Assembly: GCA_031405895.1 (NCBI GenBank)
Contig: JANOFL010000279.1
Span: 1 to 22,645, forward strand
Reading direction: 5' to 3'
Origin: BJ22 sp031405895
Lineage (GTDB): Bacteria; Planctomycetota; Planctomycetia; Pirellulales; Pirellulaceae
DNA length: 22,645 nucleotides
The notes under the pieces are model-generated. The model ran no database searches, had not been told where the DNA came from, and saw only the letters and a list, made by a program, of their open reading frames with translations. A program made the position numbers and the translations under genes. Shown piece by piece: positions 1-7,737 of the stretch. The first letter of the stretch is position 1; every line of letters begins with the position of its first letter.

Positions 1-162
1 CCCTGTTTCCGCGGCCACCGTAAAAATAACGGCCAGCCCGCGCCCCTTAACGGGTCCGGTTGGGCTAAAAAAGCGGCGACCTGCGGCTGGGCTGGTCCCC
101 TGAAAGTGGTTCGCAGCGCCGTTTCGTCAACGGCCTGCTCCCTCATTCCGGATTGACTGTTT

Positions 163-897
163 TCAGAAGTCGCTGCGGTTGCGGTCGCCGCCGCCATTGC
201 CGCCCCGATCACCACCCCGGCCACCACCACGCCCACCGCCCATTCCGAACTGGCCGAAGTCAAAACTCTCGCCGACCATGTCGCGATACTTCTGCTGCTG
301 TTCCGACGAAAGGACCGACAGAATCTTGTCTTCCGCGGCGCGGCGCAGTTTCTGGACTTCTGCGTCCATTTCCTTCTGCGCTTCCTCGGCGGCCGTGGTG
401 ACCTTTTCCGCCTGCTCATCGGTAATGTTGAGTTCTTCCTTCACGGTGTCGCTCAGCAGGCCTCCACCCAGCCGGCCACGCGACTGGGACTGGAGCATCA
501 GCTGTTTCAGCCGGGACTGCTGCTGGGGGAGAAGAATTTCGTCGACCTTGGTCTGGTATTCCTTCATCCGCTCCTGGGCATCCTTCATCATTTCCTGGCG
601 CTCTTCCTCGGTGCTGTCGCGCATCCCGCCGAACATCTCCCGCATCTCGTTGCGGATGTCTTCCTGCAGGCCTTCCAGTTCGGCCATCTGGTCGTCGACG
701 ATCTCCAGCTCCTCGCGGACCTTTTCATTGGCGAGCAGCATGATCGAATTGTTGCCAAAGCCGCCCATGCCCCGTCCACCACCAAAGCCACCACCCGGAC
801 CACCACCACCCGGTGGCTGGGCCTGAACGTCACTTGCAGTGCCAAGCACCAACACGAGGACCAGAACGAAACACGACACCACGGCTCTTGTCTTCAT
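163..897 (-). CDS. Secreted Spy/CpxP-like protein, glycine-rich, internally duplicated
   Basis: A 244-residue protein. I start it at the ATG at 897 because an upstream in-frame ATG at 999 would place 34 polar residues before an obvious signal peptide (residues 1-26, hydrophobic core VLVLVLVLG, likely cleavage near VQA-Q). A Gly-rich stretch (about 29-49) is followed by two related helical, charged units. Unit 1 (about 51-137) begins LLANEKVREELEI and unit 2 (about 146-211) begins LLSDTVKEELNIT; each ends in a Gln-rich LxxQQQ/SSEQQQ segment resembling the LTXXQ motif of Spy/CpxP periplasmic proteins. The tail (213-244) is RGG-like. Spy-family proteins are periplasmic chaperones or stress sensors; that role here is inferred from the repeat pattern only. 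The gene appears to stand alone, with 438 bp before the next gene. Confidence 0.75.
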   Translation of the reverse strand: MKTRAVVSCFVLVLVLVLGTASDVQAQPPGGGGPGGGFGGGRGMGGFGNNSIMLLANEKVREELEIVDDQMAELEGLQEDIRNEMREMFGGMRDSTEEERQEMMKDAQERMKEYQTKVDEILLPQQQSRLKQLMLQSQSRGRLGGGLLSDTVKEELNITDEQAEKVTTAAEEAQKEMDAEVQKLRRAAEDKILSVLSSEQQQKYRDMVGESFDFGQFGMGGGRGGGRGGDRGGNGGGDRNRSDF

Positions 898-1335
898 GGA
901 ATGGACCCCAAAAGGTTCTTTTGTTTGGCTGCGGGGAGCAAAATTCGCGACTCTACCCGACACAGACTTGCCGGAATCCGTCGATTCCCCAACCAGCAAG
1001 TCATTTCGGGCGGTTCAACCGGATTGGAACCAGTCCGCCACTCAGGCGCGTCGCCACCTGTTCTTGTCAAACCAGAAGGTGGCGACAAGGTTCCGCCCGG
1101 CAGCGGAGATCCCTGAAAAAACAGGGGAATTCTCCTCATTCTGCCGTGCCCGGTTCGCAAACGGCCACCCGGCAGTCAGAACACCCTTCACGATGACAGG
1201 CGCAGATGTCTTTCGACCCCTCATTCCTGGGGGCTTTGTCTTTGATGGGGCTTTGGCGTGGACAGGCTGGAAACACCCGGAATTCACCCACGGATCGGCC
1301 GGCCCAGCTGTCAAACCGGGTCTGCGACCCGTCGC
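898..1335. other. Intergenic region, 438 bp, with several inverted repeats
   Basis: No convincing gene was found. The region must hold the promoter of the Spy-like gene (minus), but no clear -35/-10 pair is visible. It contains a 10-bp inverted repeat GTCGCCACCT/AGGTGGCGAC (1050-1059 and 1077-1086) with a 17-nt loop. A short CCCTG-A6-CAGGG hairpin lies at 1111-1126. A 6-bp hairpin CGGGTC/GACCCG (1317-1331) sits just after the stop of the beta-barrel gene on the minus strand; it could be a weak terminator for that gene. Confidence 0.5.
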
Positions 1336-3138
1336 TTAACGATTCCAGCCGACTGCGAACGAGACCCCGCGCAGCCCAAAGTCACCTCCCGGATCGGTCC
1401 CCGTTCCTCCCCCCAGCCAGACTTGGTGCTGGATCCCCAAGCGGGCGTACCAGCTCCGCTTTTCAGCCCGATGACGTACATACTGCAGGCCGCCATAAAA
1501 GTCGCCCAACACCAGGAATTCGTTGTTGCCGATGCTGTTGAAGTCGAGCACTCCGGCGTTGGAAACGTACTGGTCGCGATTGCCAAACAGCAACGAACCG
1601 CTAAAGCTGCCCATCAGCTCCAGCGGCGTATGGCCGACTGGCCGGTAATACTCCAGCCCCAGCGTCGGCCCGAGCGCCCGCAAGTCCTGAAGGTTCACCA
1701 GGCTGCCCGTCAAAGCGCCGCCGCTGGTCCGCTGGCTGAGCATCTGTTGGGCCACACTGACATAACGCAGCCCAAAGGTCCCGTTGACGCGCGAAATCGG
1801 CAGCTTGACTTCCTTGAAGAACATTGCGGTCAGCGAGTGAATCTCCAGATCGTGCCGGCTGGTCAAAAGATCGCCCGCGCCGGACGCCACCAGCGACGTG
1901 ACGTTTCCTGTTCCAAATGCCACTTCACTCGTGCCGGTCGCCAGGCCGTCGCTTGTAAAGCCGACCGAATCCGAAAGGTGGTCGTATTGCGAGTATTGGA
2001 ACTCGATCCCGGGGCCGTACTTCGATTCAAACCCCAGCCGCAAGCGATGGGCCGCTTCAAAGTCGAAGTCGTGACTGATGGCTGACGAGCTGCCGCCGGA
2101 TTGCACGGCGATGGCGTGGTTGCCGAGATGGTAGGGCTTGAGCGCCTGCCATTCGGCCATCCCGAAATACCGACCCGTTGCGAGGATTTCGCTCATCGGC
2201 GGGTAATGTTTTTTCTTGTTTTCGAAGTCATGTTCGGTTCCGTCGTCCCAGACCTGCGGCCGCACGGTCAGGCTCGATTGACGAAAACCACGCTCCCAGT
2301 CGGCACATTCCAGCGGATTGCCTCCAGCCGGAGAGAGCGGCGTCCCGGGCACGACCGCACCGGAATCCTGCTGCGGAAGCTGCTGGCCTGCTTCGTAGCC
2401 GGGGGTTGTTTCCACTGGTGCCACACCGCCTTCCTCCGGCAGCGGAAAGAAAATCACTCCTGGCGGTGGCCGCGATCCCGAACTGCCGCCTCCAACTTGT
2501 GCTTCCAGAGGCTCCTGAACGCCGAGGGGAGGACCTTCTGCTGGGGCACCAGCCGATCCGGGCGCTGAGACAACGGACTGTCCGCCCGTAGGGCCATCGT
2601 TGCCCAACCCGGCGGGCAGTCCGTTTGGACCGGATGCCGGGAAGAGCGGATAGCGTTCGGACTGCAATCCCGATCCGGGAGAACCCATTTGAAAACGGCT
2701 CGACTGACTTGCCGCCATCGGATCCGGCCCCGAACCAGGCGGCCGGAACGGCCAAGGCGGAAGAACCGGCAGGGCACCCCGAGGACGCGGCACATGGAGC
2801 CGCAGATCACCCGTTCGCGGAGCTGGACCAGCGACTCCGGAGGGCGGCGGAAAGAAACGCGATCGGGACTCGGAACCAACCGGCAACGCCAGGGGCTGGG
2901 AGGATATGGCCTGTCCGACTTCACAGCCCGGTCCCTGATCGGGATGGGCTGTTGGCCAGACCGGCTCGTCGCTGCCCCAATGCGCCGGCGACATGGCCCG
3001 GGCTTCGGGAGAGCTTCCGCCGTCAGGTGCACCGTTGAAGCCCTGTTGCAACGCATGGCCGGAGCTGCAGGTCGCAAGGACCAGGGCACCAGCGAACGTT
3101 GCCAGGGACGTAAAGCGGCCGCGCATCAGGAGTTCCAT
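1336..3138 (-). CDS. Outer-membrane beta-barrel protein (Lpg1974/BBP7-like) with long Pro/Gly-rich N-terminal region
   Basis: A 600-residue protein with an N-terminal signal-like segment (residues 5-30, TSLATFAGALVLATCSS; an alternative start is Met5 at 3126). Residues about 35-290 are rich in Pro, Gly and Ser and look disordered. From about residue 335 to the end, alternating hydrophobic and aromatic strands give a beta-barrel appearance: RLRLGFESKYGPGIEFQYS, then GTFGLRYVSVAQQ, LGPTLGLEYYRPVG and GSFSGSLLFGNRDQY, ending in an aromatic strand with VSFAVGWNR. The GLRY...GPTLGLE...GSLLFG pattern is typical of Lpg1974-type pore-forming outer-membrane proteins and of the related planctomycete BBP7 proteins; I cannot separate the two by eye. 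A porin-like or structural role is inferred. It is divergent from the TetR/ABC operon, 471 bp away. Confidence 0.72.
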   Translation of the reverse strand: MELLMRGRFTSLATFAGALVLATCSSGHALQQGFNGAPDGGSSPEARAMSPAHWGSDEPVWPTAHPDQGPGCEVGQAISSQPLALPVGSESRSRFFPPPSGVAGPAPRTGDLRLHVPRPRGALPVLPPWPFRPPGSGPDPMAASQSSRFQMGSPGSGLQSERYPLFPASGPNGLPAGLGNDGPTGGQSVVSAPGSAGAPAEGPPLGVQEPLEAQVGGGSSGSRPPPGVIFFPLPEEGGVAPVETTPGYEAGQQLPQQDSGAVVPGTPLSPAGGNPLECADWERGFRQSSLTVRPQVWDDGTEHDFENKKKHYPPMSEILATGRYFGMAEWQALKPYHLGNHAIAVQSGGSSSAISHDFDFEAAHRLRLGFESKYGPGIEFQYSQYDHLSDSVGFTSDGLATGTSEVAFGTGNVTSLVASGAGDLLTSRHDLEIHSLTAMFFKEVKLPISRVNGTFGLRYVSVAQQMLSQRTSGGALTGSLVNLQDLRALGPTLGLEYYRPVGHTPLELMGSFSGSLLFGNRDQYVSNAGVLDFNSIGNNEFLVLGDFYGGLQYVRHRAEKRSWYARLGIQHQVWLGGGTGTDPGGDFGLRGVSFAVGWNR

Positions 3139-3328
3139 CGCTGCGAATCGGGGGAGGCCAACAGCCGGGCGCGGCGTCTCCCCGCATCAGTCAAGATCGG
3201 CAAGCTCGGCCTGCGACAAACATTCGGCACAACCGCGCCAGCCGGAAGCGGCCAGACCCCGCGGCTTCACCAGCTGTCAAAGTCGGCGGTGTGGGACCCG
3301 GAGTTATGCCCACACCCCAATACGGCCT

Positions 3329-3421
3329 GAACCGCAAGGCGCTAGCCGCGGGTTCTTCGGGCAACGCTGGCTCCAGCCGCCTGGCAAATTGGGGGAACCC
3401 GCGGCTAGCGCCTGGCGGTTC
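3329..3421. repeat. GCTAGC-type inverted-repeat element, copy 1 (variant arms)
   Basis: Arms of 27 nt (3329-3355 and 3395-3421) are complementary with one mismatch and enclose 39 nt. The inner core GGCGCTAGCCG (3338-3348, and its complement at 3402-3412) is shared with the copies at 7638 and 12722. The outer arm is different here (GAACCGC instead of TGAGCCTGA), and the inner extension is CGGGTTC. Both arms differ together, so the structure is kept although the sequence is not. Confidence 0.85.
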
Positions 3422-3469
3422 AAAAACGGGAAGCGGCCCACTTCTAATCTGTGGCGCATCCTCCCTCCA

Positions 3470-3502
3470 ACCGGGCAAAAAAAGGCTTGCCGCCCGGTTT
3501 TT
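3470..3502 (+). terminator. Hairpin followed by a T run, upstream of the TetR gene
   Basis: ACCGGGC (3470-3476) pairs with GCCCGGT (3492-3498), with a 15-nt A-rich loop, and is followed by TTTTT (3498-3502). It has the shape of a weak Rho-independent terminator on the plus strand. There is no plus-strand gene before it in the window, so it may be a leader attenuator, a relic, or chance. Confidence 0.3.
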
Positions 3503-3544
3503 GGCCTGGAATCCCGTCCACTGCCCAAGGGTTCAGCTTGCCAT

Positions 3545-3564
3545 GTTTACACTGTTAAGTAAAC
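3545..3564. promoter_or_regulatory. Candidate operator palindrome upstream of the TetR/ABC operon
   Basis: GTTTAC-N8-GTAAAC forms a 20-bp palindrome 46 bp before the ATG of the TetR-family gene. Spacing and size suit a TetR-family dimer. It lies in a locally AT-richer stretch, and TTTACA within the left half could serve as a -35 element, but no convincing -10 is seen. Autoregulation of the operon through this site is an inference from position. Confidence 0.4.
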
Positions 3565-3609
3565 TGACGTTGTACGGTTAGGGTTTCACGTTAACCCCGG
3601 AATCCCTCG

Positions 3610-4329
3610 ATGCCAGACGCACCTTCGACCAGCCGACAGGAAGAGCGAACCGCGGCCACCCGCCAGCGGATTCTCGAGGCCGCGACGCGCCTGATGATGG
3701 AAGAAGGGGAGTCCGGGTTCTCGATGCGCAAGCTGGCGGCACGCGTCGGCTACACACCGACTGCGATCTATTTCCATTTTCCCGACCGCCAGAGCCTGCT
3801 GGGAGAAGTCGTCGACCATCAGTTCATCGCCTTGCGGGCCGTCTTTGAACAAGCCGCCCGCGAACCGGACCCCGTACGACGGATCGGGCGGATGGGCGCG
3901 GCGTTCACCGACTTCGGACTCGCCCACCCTGACCATTACCGGTTCATGTTTCTCGGCTCGTCTTTTCCCGGCATTCCAAAAGGCCAGCTGATCGAGAAGG
4001 GCAATCCGGCCCAGGACTGTTACGCCTGCCTGCGGCACGCCGTCACCGAAGCGATCGCGGCCGGCTGTTTCCGCCCTGAAATGAAAGACGCCGAGGAAGT
4101 CGCCCAGCTCTTCTTCGCTTCCGTCCACGGCGTCGTGGCGCTGCACATCGTCAAATCGGATGATGACTGGGTTGACTGGCGTCCGGTCCGGCCCCGCGCC
4201 TTGCGGATGATCGCGGCCCTGATCCGCGGTCTGACCATCGACCAGCTCGACCTGACTGCGATGCTGGCCCGGCTCAAGCCGGCCGCGCCACCCCGCGAAC
4301 GGCGCGAACGCCGGGGAGAGCCGTCATGA
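3610..4329 (+). CDS. TetR/AcrR-family transcriptional regulator
   Basis: A 239-residue DNA-binding repressor-type protein. The N-terminal TetR domain spans about residues 13-60. It begins RQRILEAATRLMMEEG and has the recognition-helix region MRKLAARVGYTPTAIYFHFPDR, whose aromatic Y-HFP-R ending is diagnostic of the family. The remainder is an all-helical ligand-binding and dimerisation domain; the stretch AHPDHYRFMFLG (about 105-116) matches the C-terminal domain type often called TetR_C_33/WHG. Its stop codon overlaps the start of the permease gene (ATGA at 4326-4329), so it is co-translated with the ABC exporter it probably controls. A palindrome at 3545-3564 may be its operator. The ligand is unknown. 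Confidence 0.9.
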   Translation: MPDAPSTSRQEERTAATRQRILEAATRLMMEEGESGFSMRKLAARVGYTPTAIYFHFPDRQSLLGEVVDHQFIALRAVFEQAAREPDPVRRIGRMGAAFTDFGLAHPDHYRFMFLGSSFPGIPKGQLIEKGNPAQDCYACLRHAVTEAIAAGCFRPEMKDAEEVAQLFFASVHGVVALHIVKSDDDWVDWRPVRPRALRMIAALIRGLTIDQLDLTAMLARLKPAAPPRERRERRGEPS

Positions 4330-5465
4330 ACCGGATCGCGGTCCAGATGCTGACAGGCGACTCGGTCAAGTACACCGGGCTGATCTTCGGGATCGCCTTC
4401 GCCACGCTGTTGATGACGCAGCAGATTTCAATTTTTGTCGGGATCATGGGCCGCACGGCCAGCCAAGTCGCCGACTTCCGTGATTCGGACCTCTGGGTCA
4501 TGGACAACCGGACCCGCTTCATTGACGAAGCTCCGGTGATCCCCGACAGCGACTTGCAGCGGATCCGCGGCGTAACCGGCGTCGAATGGGCCGTGCCGCT
4601 CCACAACAGCCAGGTTGCCGCGCGGCTGCCAGACGGCAACTACCGGGCCCTGATCCTGCTCGGCCTCGACGACGCAACGCTCGTCGGAGCACCCGAAAAA
4701 ATGGTCGCCGGCATGCAGGGCGATTTGCGACAGCCTGACGCCGTGATCATCGACAAGGCGGGCTATGAATACATGTGGCCGGGCCAGCCGTTCGAGCTGG
4801 GCAAGGAGCTGGAGATCAACGACCACCGGGCGCGGCTGGTTGGCATCTGCGAAGCGTCGCAGCCGTTCACCACCTTGCCCATTCTCTACACGCGATTCAG
4901 TACAGCGCTGAGTTTCAACCAGCAGAAACGGAGCGCGATGAACTTTGTCCTCGCGAAAGCGGCAACAGGAGTTCCGGTCGAAGAAGTCTGCCGGCGAATC
5001 AGCGCGGAGACCGGTCTGCTGGCCCTCTCCAACCGCGACTTTTTCTGGAAGACGATCAGCTATTTCCTTTCATCAACCGGCATCCCGGTCAATTTCGGGA
5101 TCACGATCATGCTCGGCTTCATTGTCGGTGCGGCGATCACCGGGCAGACCTTTTACCTGTTCACGATTGAAAACCTGAAGCAGTTTGGCGCGCTCAAGGC
5201 GATGGGTGTCACCAATGGGGGCATCCTGCGGATGATCATGCTGCAGGCGCTGATCGTCGGGCTGATCGGCTACGGGATCGGAATCGGACTGACGGCCGCG
5301 TTCTTCCGCGCGACCTCCAACATCACCCACCTCGCCGGGCTCTACATGAACCCGTGGGCCGCTGGCGGAGTCGCCGTCGCCGTGTTGCTGATCATCCTCG
5401 CCACCAGCGTCCTGGCGTCGCTCAAAGTGCTGTTCCTCGAACCGGCCATGGTCTTCCGGGGCTGA
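4326..5465 (+). CDS. ABC transporter permease, FtsX/MacB (DevC-like)
   Basis: A 379-residue inner-membrane protein with the topology of MacB/DevC permeases. One membrane helix lies near the N-terminus (about 16-40, YTGLIFGIAFATLLMTQQIS). A large periplasmic domain follows (about 42-250), then three membrane helices (about 257-281, 302-327, 345-367). The cytoplasmic motif QFGALKAMGVTNGGI between helices 2 and 3 is the FtsX-family coupling segment. The protein is 379 residues, as expected for a DevC protein. It overlaps the TetR gene by four bases and is followed after four bases by the ATPase gene. With the ATPase and HlyD protein it should form an efflux complex driven by ATP; the substrate is unknown. 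Confidence 0.9.
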   Translation: MNRIAVQMLTGDSVKYTGLIFGIAFATLLMTQQISIFVGIMGRTASQVADFRDSDLWVMDNRTRFIDEAPVIPDSDLQRIRGVTGVEWAVPLHNSQVAARLPDGNYRALILLGLDDATLVGAPEKMVAGMQGDLRQPDAVIIDKAGYEYMWPGQPFELGKELEINDHRARLVGICEASQPFTTLPILYTRFSTALSFNQQKRSAMNFVLAKAATGVPVEEVCRRISAETGLLALSNRDFFWKTISYFLSSTGIPVNFGITIMLGFIVGAAITGQTFYLFTIENLKQFGALKAMGVTNGGILRMIMLQALIVGLIGYGIGIGLTAAFFRATSNITHLAGLYMNPWAAGGVAVAVLLIILATSVLASLKVLFLEPAMVFRG

Positions 5466-5469
5466 AAAA

Positions 5470-6246
5470 ATGGGCACCAACATCTTCAGCGGAACCGCCG
5501 GGGCAATCGATACCGCCTGGCACCCGCCCGGCAGCGGCCCGGCTCCTGCTGTTTCCGTGCGCGACGTCACCAAGAGCTTCGTGTCGGGCGATTCGCGAAC
5601 GGTGGCGCTCGATGGCGTGACGGTCGATGTCATGCCCGGCGAAATGACGCTGCTGGTCGGCCCCAGCGGCTGTGGCAAGACCACCCTCATCTCGATCATT
5701 GCCGGTCTGCTCAATCCCACCGCGGGCGAAGTCGAAGTCCTCGGCCAGCGGCTCGACCGGATGTCGGGCAGCCAACTGGTCCGCTTCCGTGCCCGGCAGA
5801 TCGGTTTCGTTTTTCAGCAATACAACCTGTTGCCGGCGCTGACGGCCGCCGAAAACGTTTCGATTCCGCTGATCCTGCTTGGCACGCCGCGACGGATCGC
5901 CCTGCAGCGATCCAACGAACTGCTCGCCGCCATGGGGCTGGCCGACCGGATTCACGCGCGGCCCAACCAGCTGAGTGGTGGCCAACAACAGCGGGTCGCG
6001 ATCGCCCGGGCGCTTGTCCATTCGCCCCGGCTGCTGGTTTGTGACGAACCGACGGCAGCCCTCGACGCGAACAGTGGCCAGACCGTTTTGCAATTGCTCG
6101 CGCGGGTCGCCGTCCAGCCTGACCGGGCCGTGATCGTGGTCACGCACGACAACCGGATTTTCCGTTACGGCCAGCGAATCATCACGATGAACGACGGCCG
6201 GATCGAAAGCGTTTCGGGCCTACAGGTCACCAATTCCCTGCGATGA
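5470..6246 (+). CDS. ABC transporter ATP-binding protein (DevA/LolD/MacB type)
   Basis: A 258-residue ATPase with every expected motif: Walker A GPSGCGKTT (about 64-72), Q-loop FVFQQYNLLPALTAAENV (Gln about 116), signature LSGGQQQRVAIARAL (about 168-182), Walker B LLVCDEPTAALD (188-199) and H-loop VTHD (His 226). The NLLPALTAAENV segment is characteristic of the LolD/MacB/DevA branch that partners FtsX-like permeases. The first 27 residues are an unusual Gly/Ala/Pro-rich extension before the core (VSVRDVTKSF), so a later start is conceivable, but no internal ATG or strong ribosome site favours one. It lies directly after the permease. Confidence 0.92.
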   Translation: MGTNIFSGTAGAIDTAWHPPGSGPAPAVSVRDVTKSFVSGDSRTVALDGVTVDVMPGEMTLLVGPSGCGKTTLISIIAGLLNPTAGEVEVLGQRLDRMSGSQLVRFRARQIGFVFQQYNLLPALTAAENVSIPLILLGTPRRIALQRSNELLAAMGLADRIHARPNQLSGGQQQRVAIARALVHSPRLLVCDEPTAALDANSGQTVLQLLARVAVQPDRAVIVVTHDNRIFRYGQRIITMNDGRIESVSGLQVTNSLR

Positions 6247-6275
6247 ACGCCTCCTCGCGCGCGAACTCTCTTGCT

Positions 6276-6326
6276 CCCTCTCCCCCCGCTGCTTTGAGCG
6301 GTGGGGAGAGGGCCGGGGTGAGGGGG
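6276..6326. repeat. C/G-rich palindromic dispersed repeat, copy a
   Basis: CCCTCTCCCCCCGCT (6276-6290) pairs with AGCGGTGGGGAGAGGG (6297-6312) with a single bulge and a 6-nt loop. It is followed by GCCGGGGTGAGGGGG. The strong hairpin lies between the ATPase and HlyD genes of one operon. The flank on the right recurs in reverse orientation at 7738-7760. From memory this CCCTCTCCCC/GGGGAGAGGG pattern is a widespread intergenic element; it could stabilise or attenuate the operon mRNA. Confidence 0.75.
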
Positions 6327-6395
6327 CGTGAAGTGGCAACAGTTCCCCAGTCCTGAAACCCCACCCCATTCACGCCGCGTTCCGGGTCCAACAAC

Positions 6396-7640
6396 ATGTC
6401 TGCATCCAGCCTGCCTGCACCGATGCCACCGAACGAAGCTGTCGCGAACGTGCCACAGCGCAACCCTGCCTTTCCCGCTCCAAGCCGCGGCCTGTTAATT
6501 TCGATCCGATCGCTGAGCCGCTGGCTGTTGCCCGCCGTGGCGCTGGCCGGGCTGGCGTTTGGCCTCTACCACACGCTGACCGCTCCCAAAGACATGTCAC
6601 CACTCAGCCCGCCGGGCGATCCGCCGCGCTCACCCTTCACCAGCACCATCGCCGCGACCGGGACCGTCGAGCCCCAAATGGAGAACATCCGGATCGGATC
6701 GGCGCGCGCGGGCGTGGTGCTGGAAGTCTTTGTCGGAGACAACCGCGTCGGCCAGCCGGTTTCCGCGGGCGATCCGCTGTTCCGGGTCGATGACCGGCAG
6801 CTGGTCGCCGAGCTCGCGGTTCACGAAGCGGGGCTGACAGCCGCGCGGGCCGAACTGAAGCGGCTGGAAGCCATGCCGCGTCCTGAAGAACTGCCGGCAG
6901 CCGAACAGCATGTCGTCGCGGCACAGGCCCGGCTCAAGCAGGCCGAAGACCGGCATGACCGTGCGATCCGGCTGATCGAGCGTGCGGCGATCCCCGAACA
7001 GGAGCTGATCGAAGCCCGCGAAGCGCAAGCCGTAGTTGCAGCCGATCTTCGCGCCGCCGAAGCCAGCCTCGCCCTCCTGCGCGCGGGGGCATGGGAACCC
7101 GACCGGCTGATTGCTGCCGCCAGAATCGCCGAAGTCGAAGCGCAGATCGGCTTGACCCGGACCGAGATCGAACGCTGCCTCGTCCGCGCGCCGGTCGCCG
7201 GTGAAGTCCTGCAAGTCAACGTCCGCCCGGGCGAGTTCGTCGCGACTCCGCCCGCTTCACCGCTGGTGGTGCTCGGTGCCGAAGGCAGCCCCAACATCCG
7301 GGTCGACATCAACGAGTATGACATTCCCCGTTTTAACCCAACCGCCTCCGCAGTGGCCATCGTCCGCGGCGGCCACTCCCGCATTCCGCTCCAGTTCATC
7401 CGGATCGAGCCCTACGTCGTTCCCAAACAGGATCTTTCCGGCAACAACACGGAACGCGTCGACACGCGTGTGCTGAAAGCGATCTACCGGGTCGACAACC
7501 AGACCGGTGACCATGCCGGCCCTGCCGCCCTTTACTCGGGCCAGCAAGTCGATGTCTTCATCGAAGGAGCAGGGCAAACAGCCGCCAGAACTGAGCCCGA
7601 CTCCCCCGGCCTGGACAGACAAGACGGCGAATCCTTTTGA
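6396..7640 (+). CDS. HlyD-family membrane-fusion protein of the ABC exporter (DevB-like)
   Basis: A 414-residue periplasmic adaptor. The N-terminal cytoplasmic tail is Pro-rich; one membrane helix follows (about 42-60, RWLLPAVALAGLAFGLY). A first half-lipoyl segment with ATGTVEP (about 87-93) and GVVLEVFV leads into a long alpha-helical coiled-coil hairpin (about 138-258, rich in Ala, Glu, Arg). The second lipoyl half begins at CLVRAPVAGEVLQV (about 261-274). A beta-barrel domain starting at NIRVDINEYDI completes the fold. The protein should link the permease to an outer-membrane channel; none is encoded nearby. There is no clear ribosome site before the ATG. The gene is 149 bp after the ATPase gene, an unusually wide gap for this operon, filled by a repeat. 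The TGA stop is the first triplet of another repeat. Confidence 0.88.
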   Translation: MSASSLPAPMPPNEAVANVPQRNPAFPAPSRGLLISIRSLSRWLLPAVALAGLAFGLYHTLTAPKDMSPLSPPGDPPRSPFTSTIAATGTVEPQMENIRIGSARAGVVLEVFVGDNRVGQPVSAGDPLFRVDDRQLVAELAVHEAGLTAARAELKRLEAMPRPEELPAAEQHVVAAQARLKQAEDRHDRAIRLIERAAIPEQELIEAREAQAVVAADLRAAEASLALLRAGAWEPDRLIAAARIAEVEAQIGLTRTEIERCLVRAPVAGEVLQVNVRPGEFVATPPASPLVVLGAEGSPNIRVDINEYDIPRFNPTASAVAIVRGGHSRIPLQFIRIEPYVVPKQDLSGNNTERVDTRVLKAIYRVDNQTGDHAGPAALYSGQQVDVFIEGAGQTAARTEPDSPGLDRQDGESF

Positions 7641-7715
7641 GCCTGAGGCGCTAGCCGATTCCCCGGGTGTGGGTCAACGGTTGAAGCAGCTTTCTCGGCT
7701 AGCGCCTCAGGCTCA
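7638..7715. repeat. GCTAGC-type inverted-repeat element, copy 2
   Basis: Perfect 20-nt arms TGAGCCTGAGGCGCTAGCCG (7638-7657) and complement (7696-7715) enclose 38 nt. The arms are identical to those at 12722-12800. The enclosed sequence (ATTCCCCGGGTGTGGGTCAA...) aligns with the reverse complement of the enclosed sequence of the 12722 copy, so the two are homologous elements in opposite orientation. Its first three bases are the stop codon of the HlyD-family gene. Confidence 0.93.
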
Positions 7716-7737
7716 GTTTTTATCAGCCCAGCCGCAG

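Larger units (their letters stand above)
3139..3609. other. Divergent intergenic region, 471 bp
   Basis: No gene was recognised. The region separates the beta-barrel gene (minus) from the TetR/ABC operon (plus). It holds the first GCTAGC-type repeat element (3329-3421), a hairpin followed by five T (3470-3502), and a palindrome close to the TetR gene (3545-3564). Each is listed separately. Confidence 0.5.

Noticed and set aside
1..162. Possible partial gene at the left edge
   Set aside because: Too short to judge; only a 6-bp hairpin GCCGTT/AACGGC (118-134) beyond the Spy-like gene end is visible, without a T run.
1005..1060. tRNA-like fragment on the minus strand (GAGTGGCGGACTGG and GGTTCCAATCC)
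   Set aside because: It resembles D-arm and T-arm pieces, but they are adjacent with no anticodon arm or acceptor stem between them, so no tRNA fold is possible.
1258..2085. Long plus-strand open frame opposite the beta-barrel gene
   Set aside because: Composition rich in Arg, Gln and Ala without motifs; it mirrors the barrel gene on the other strand.
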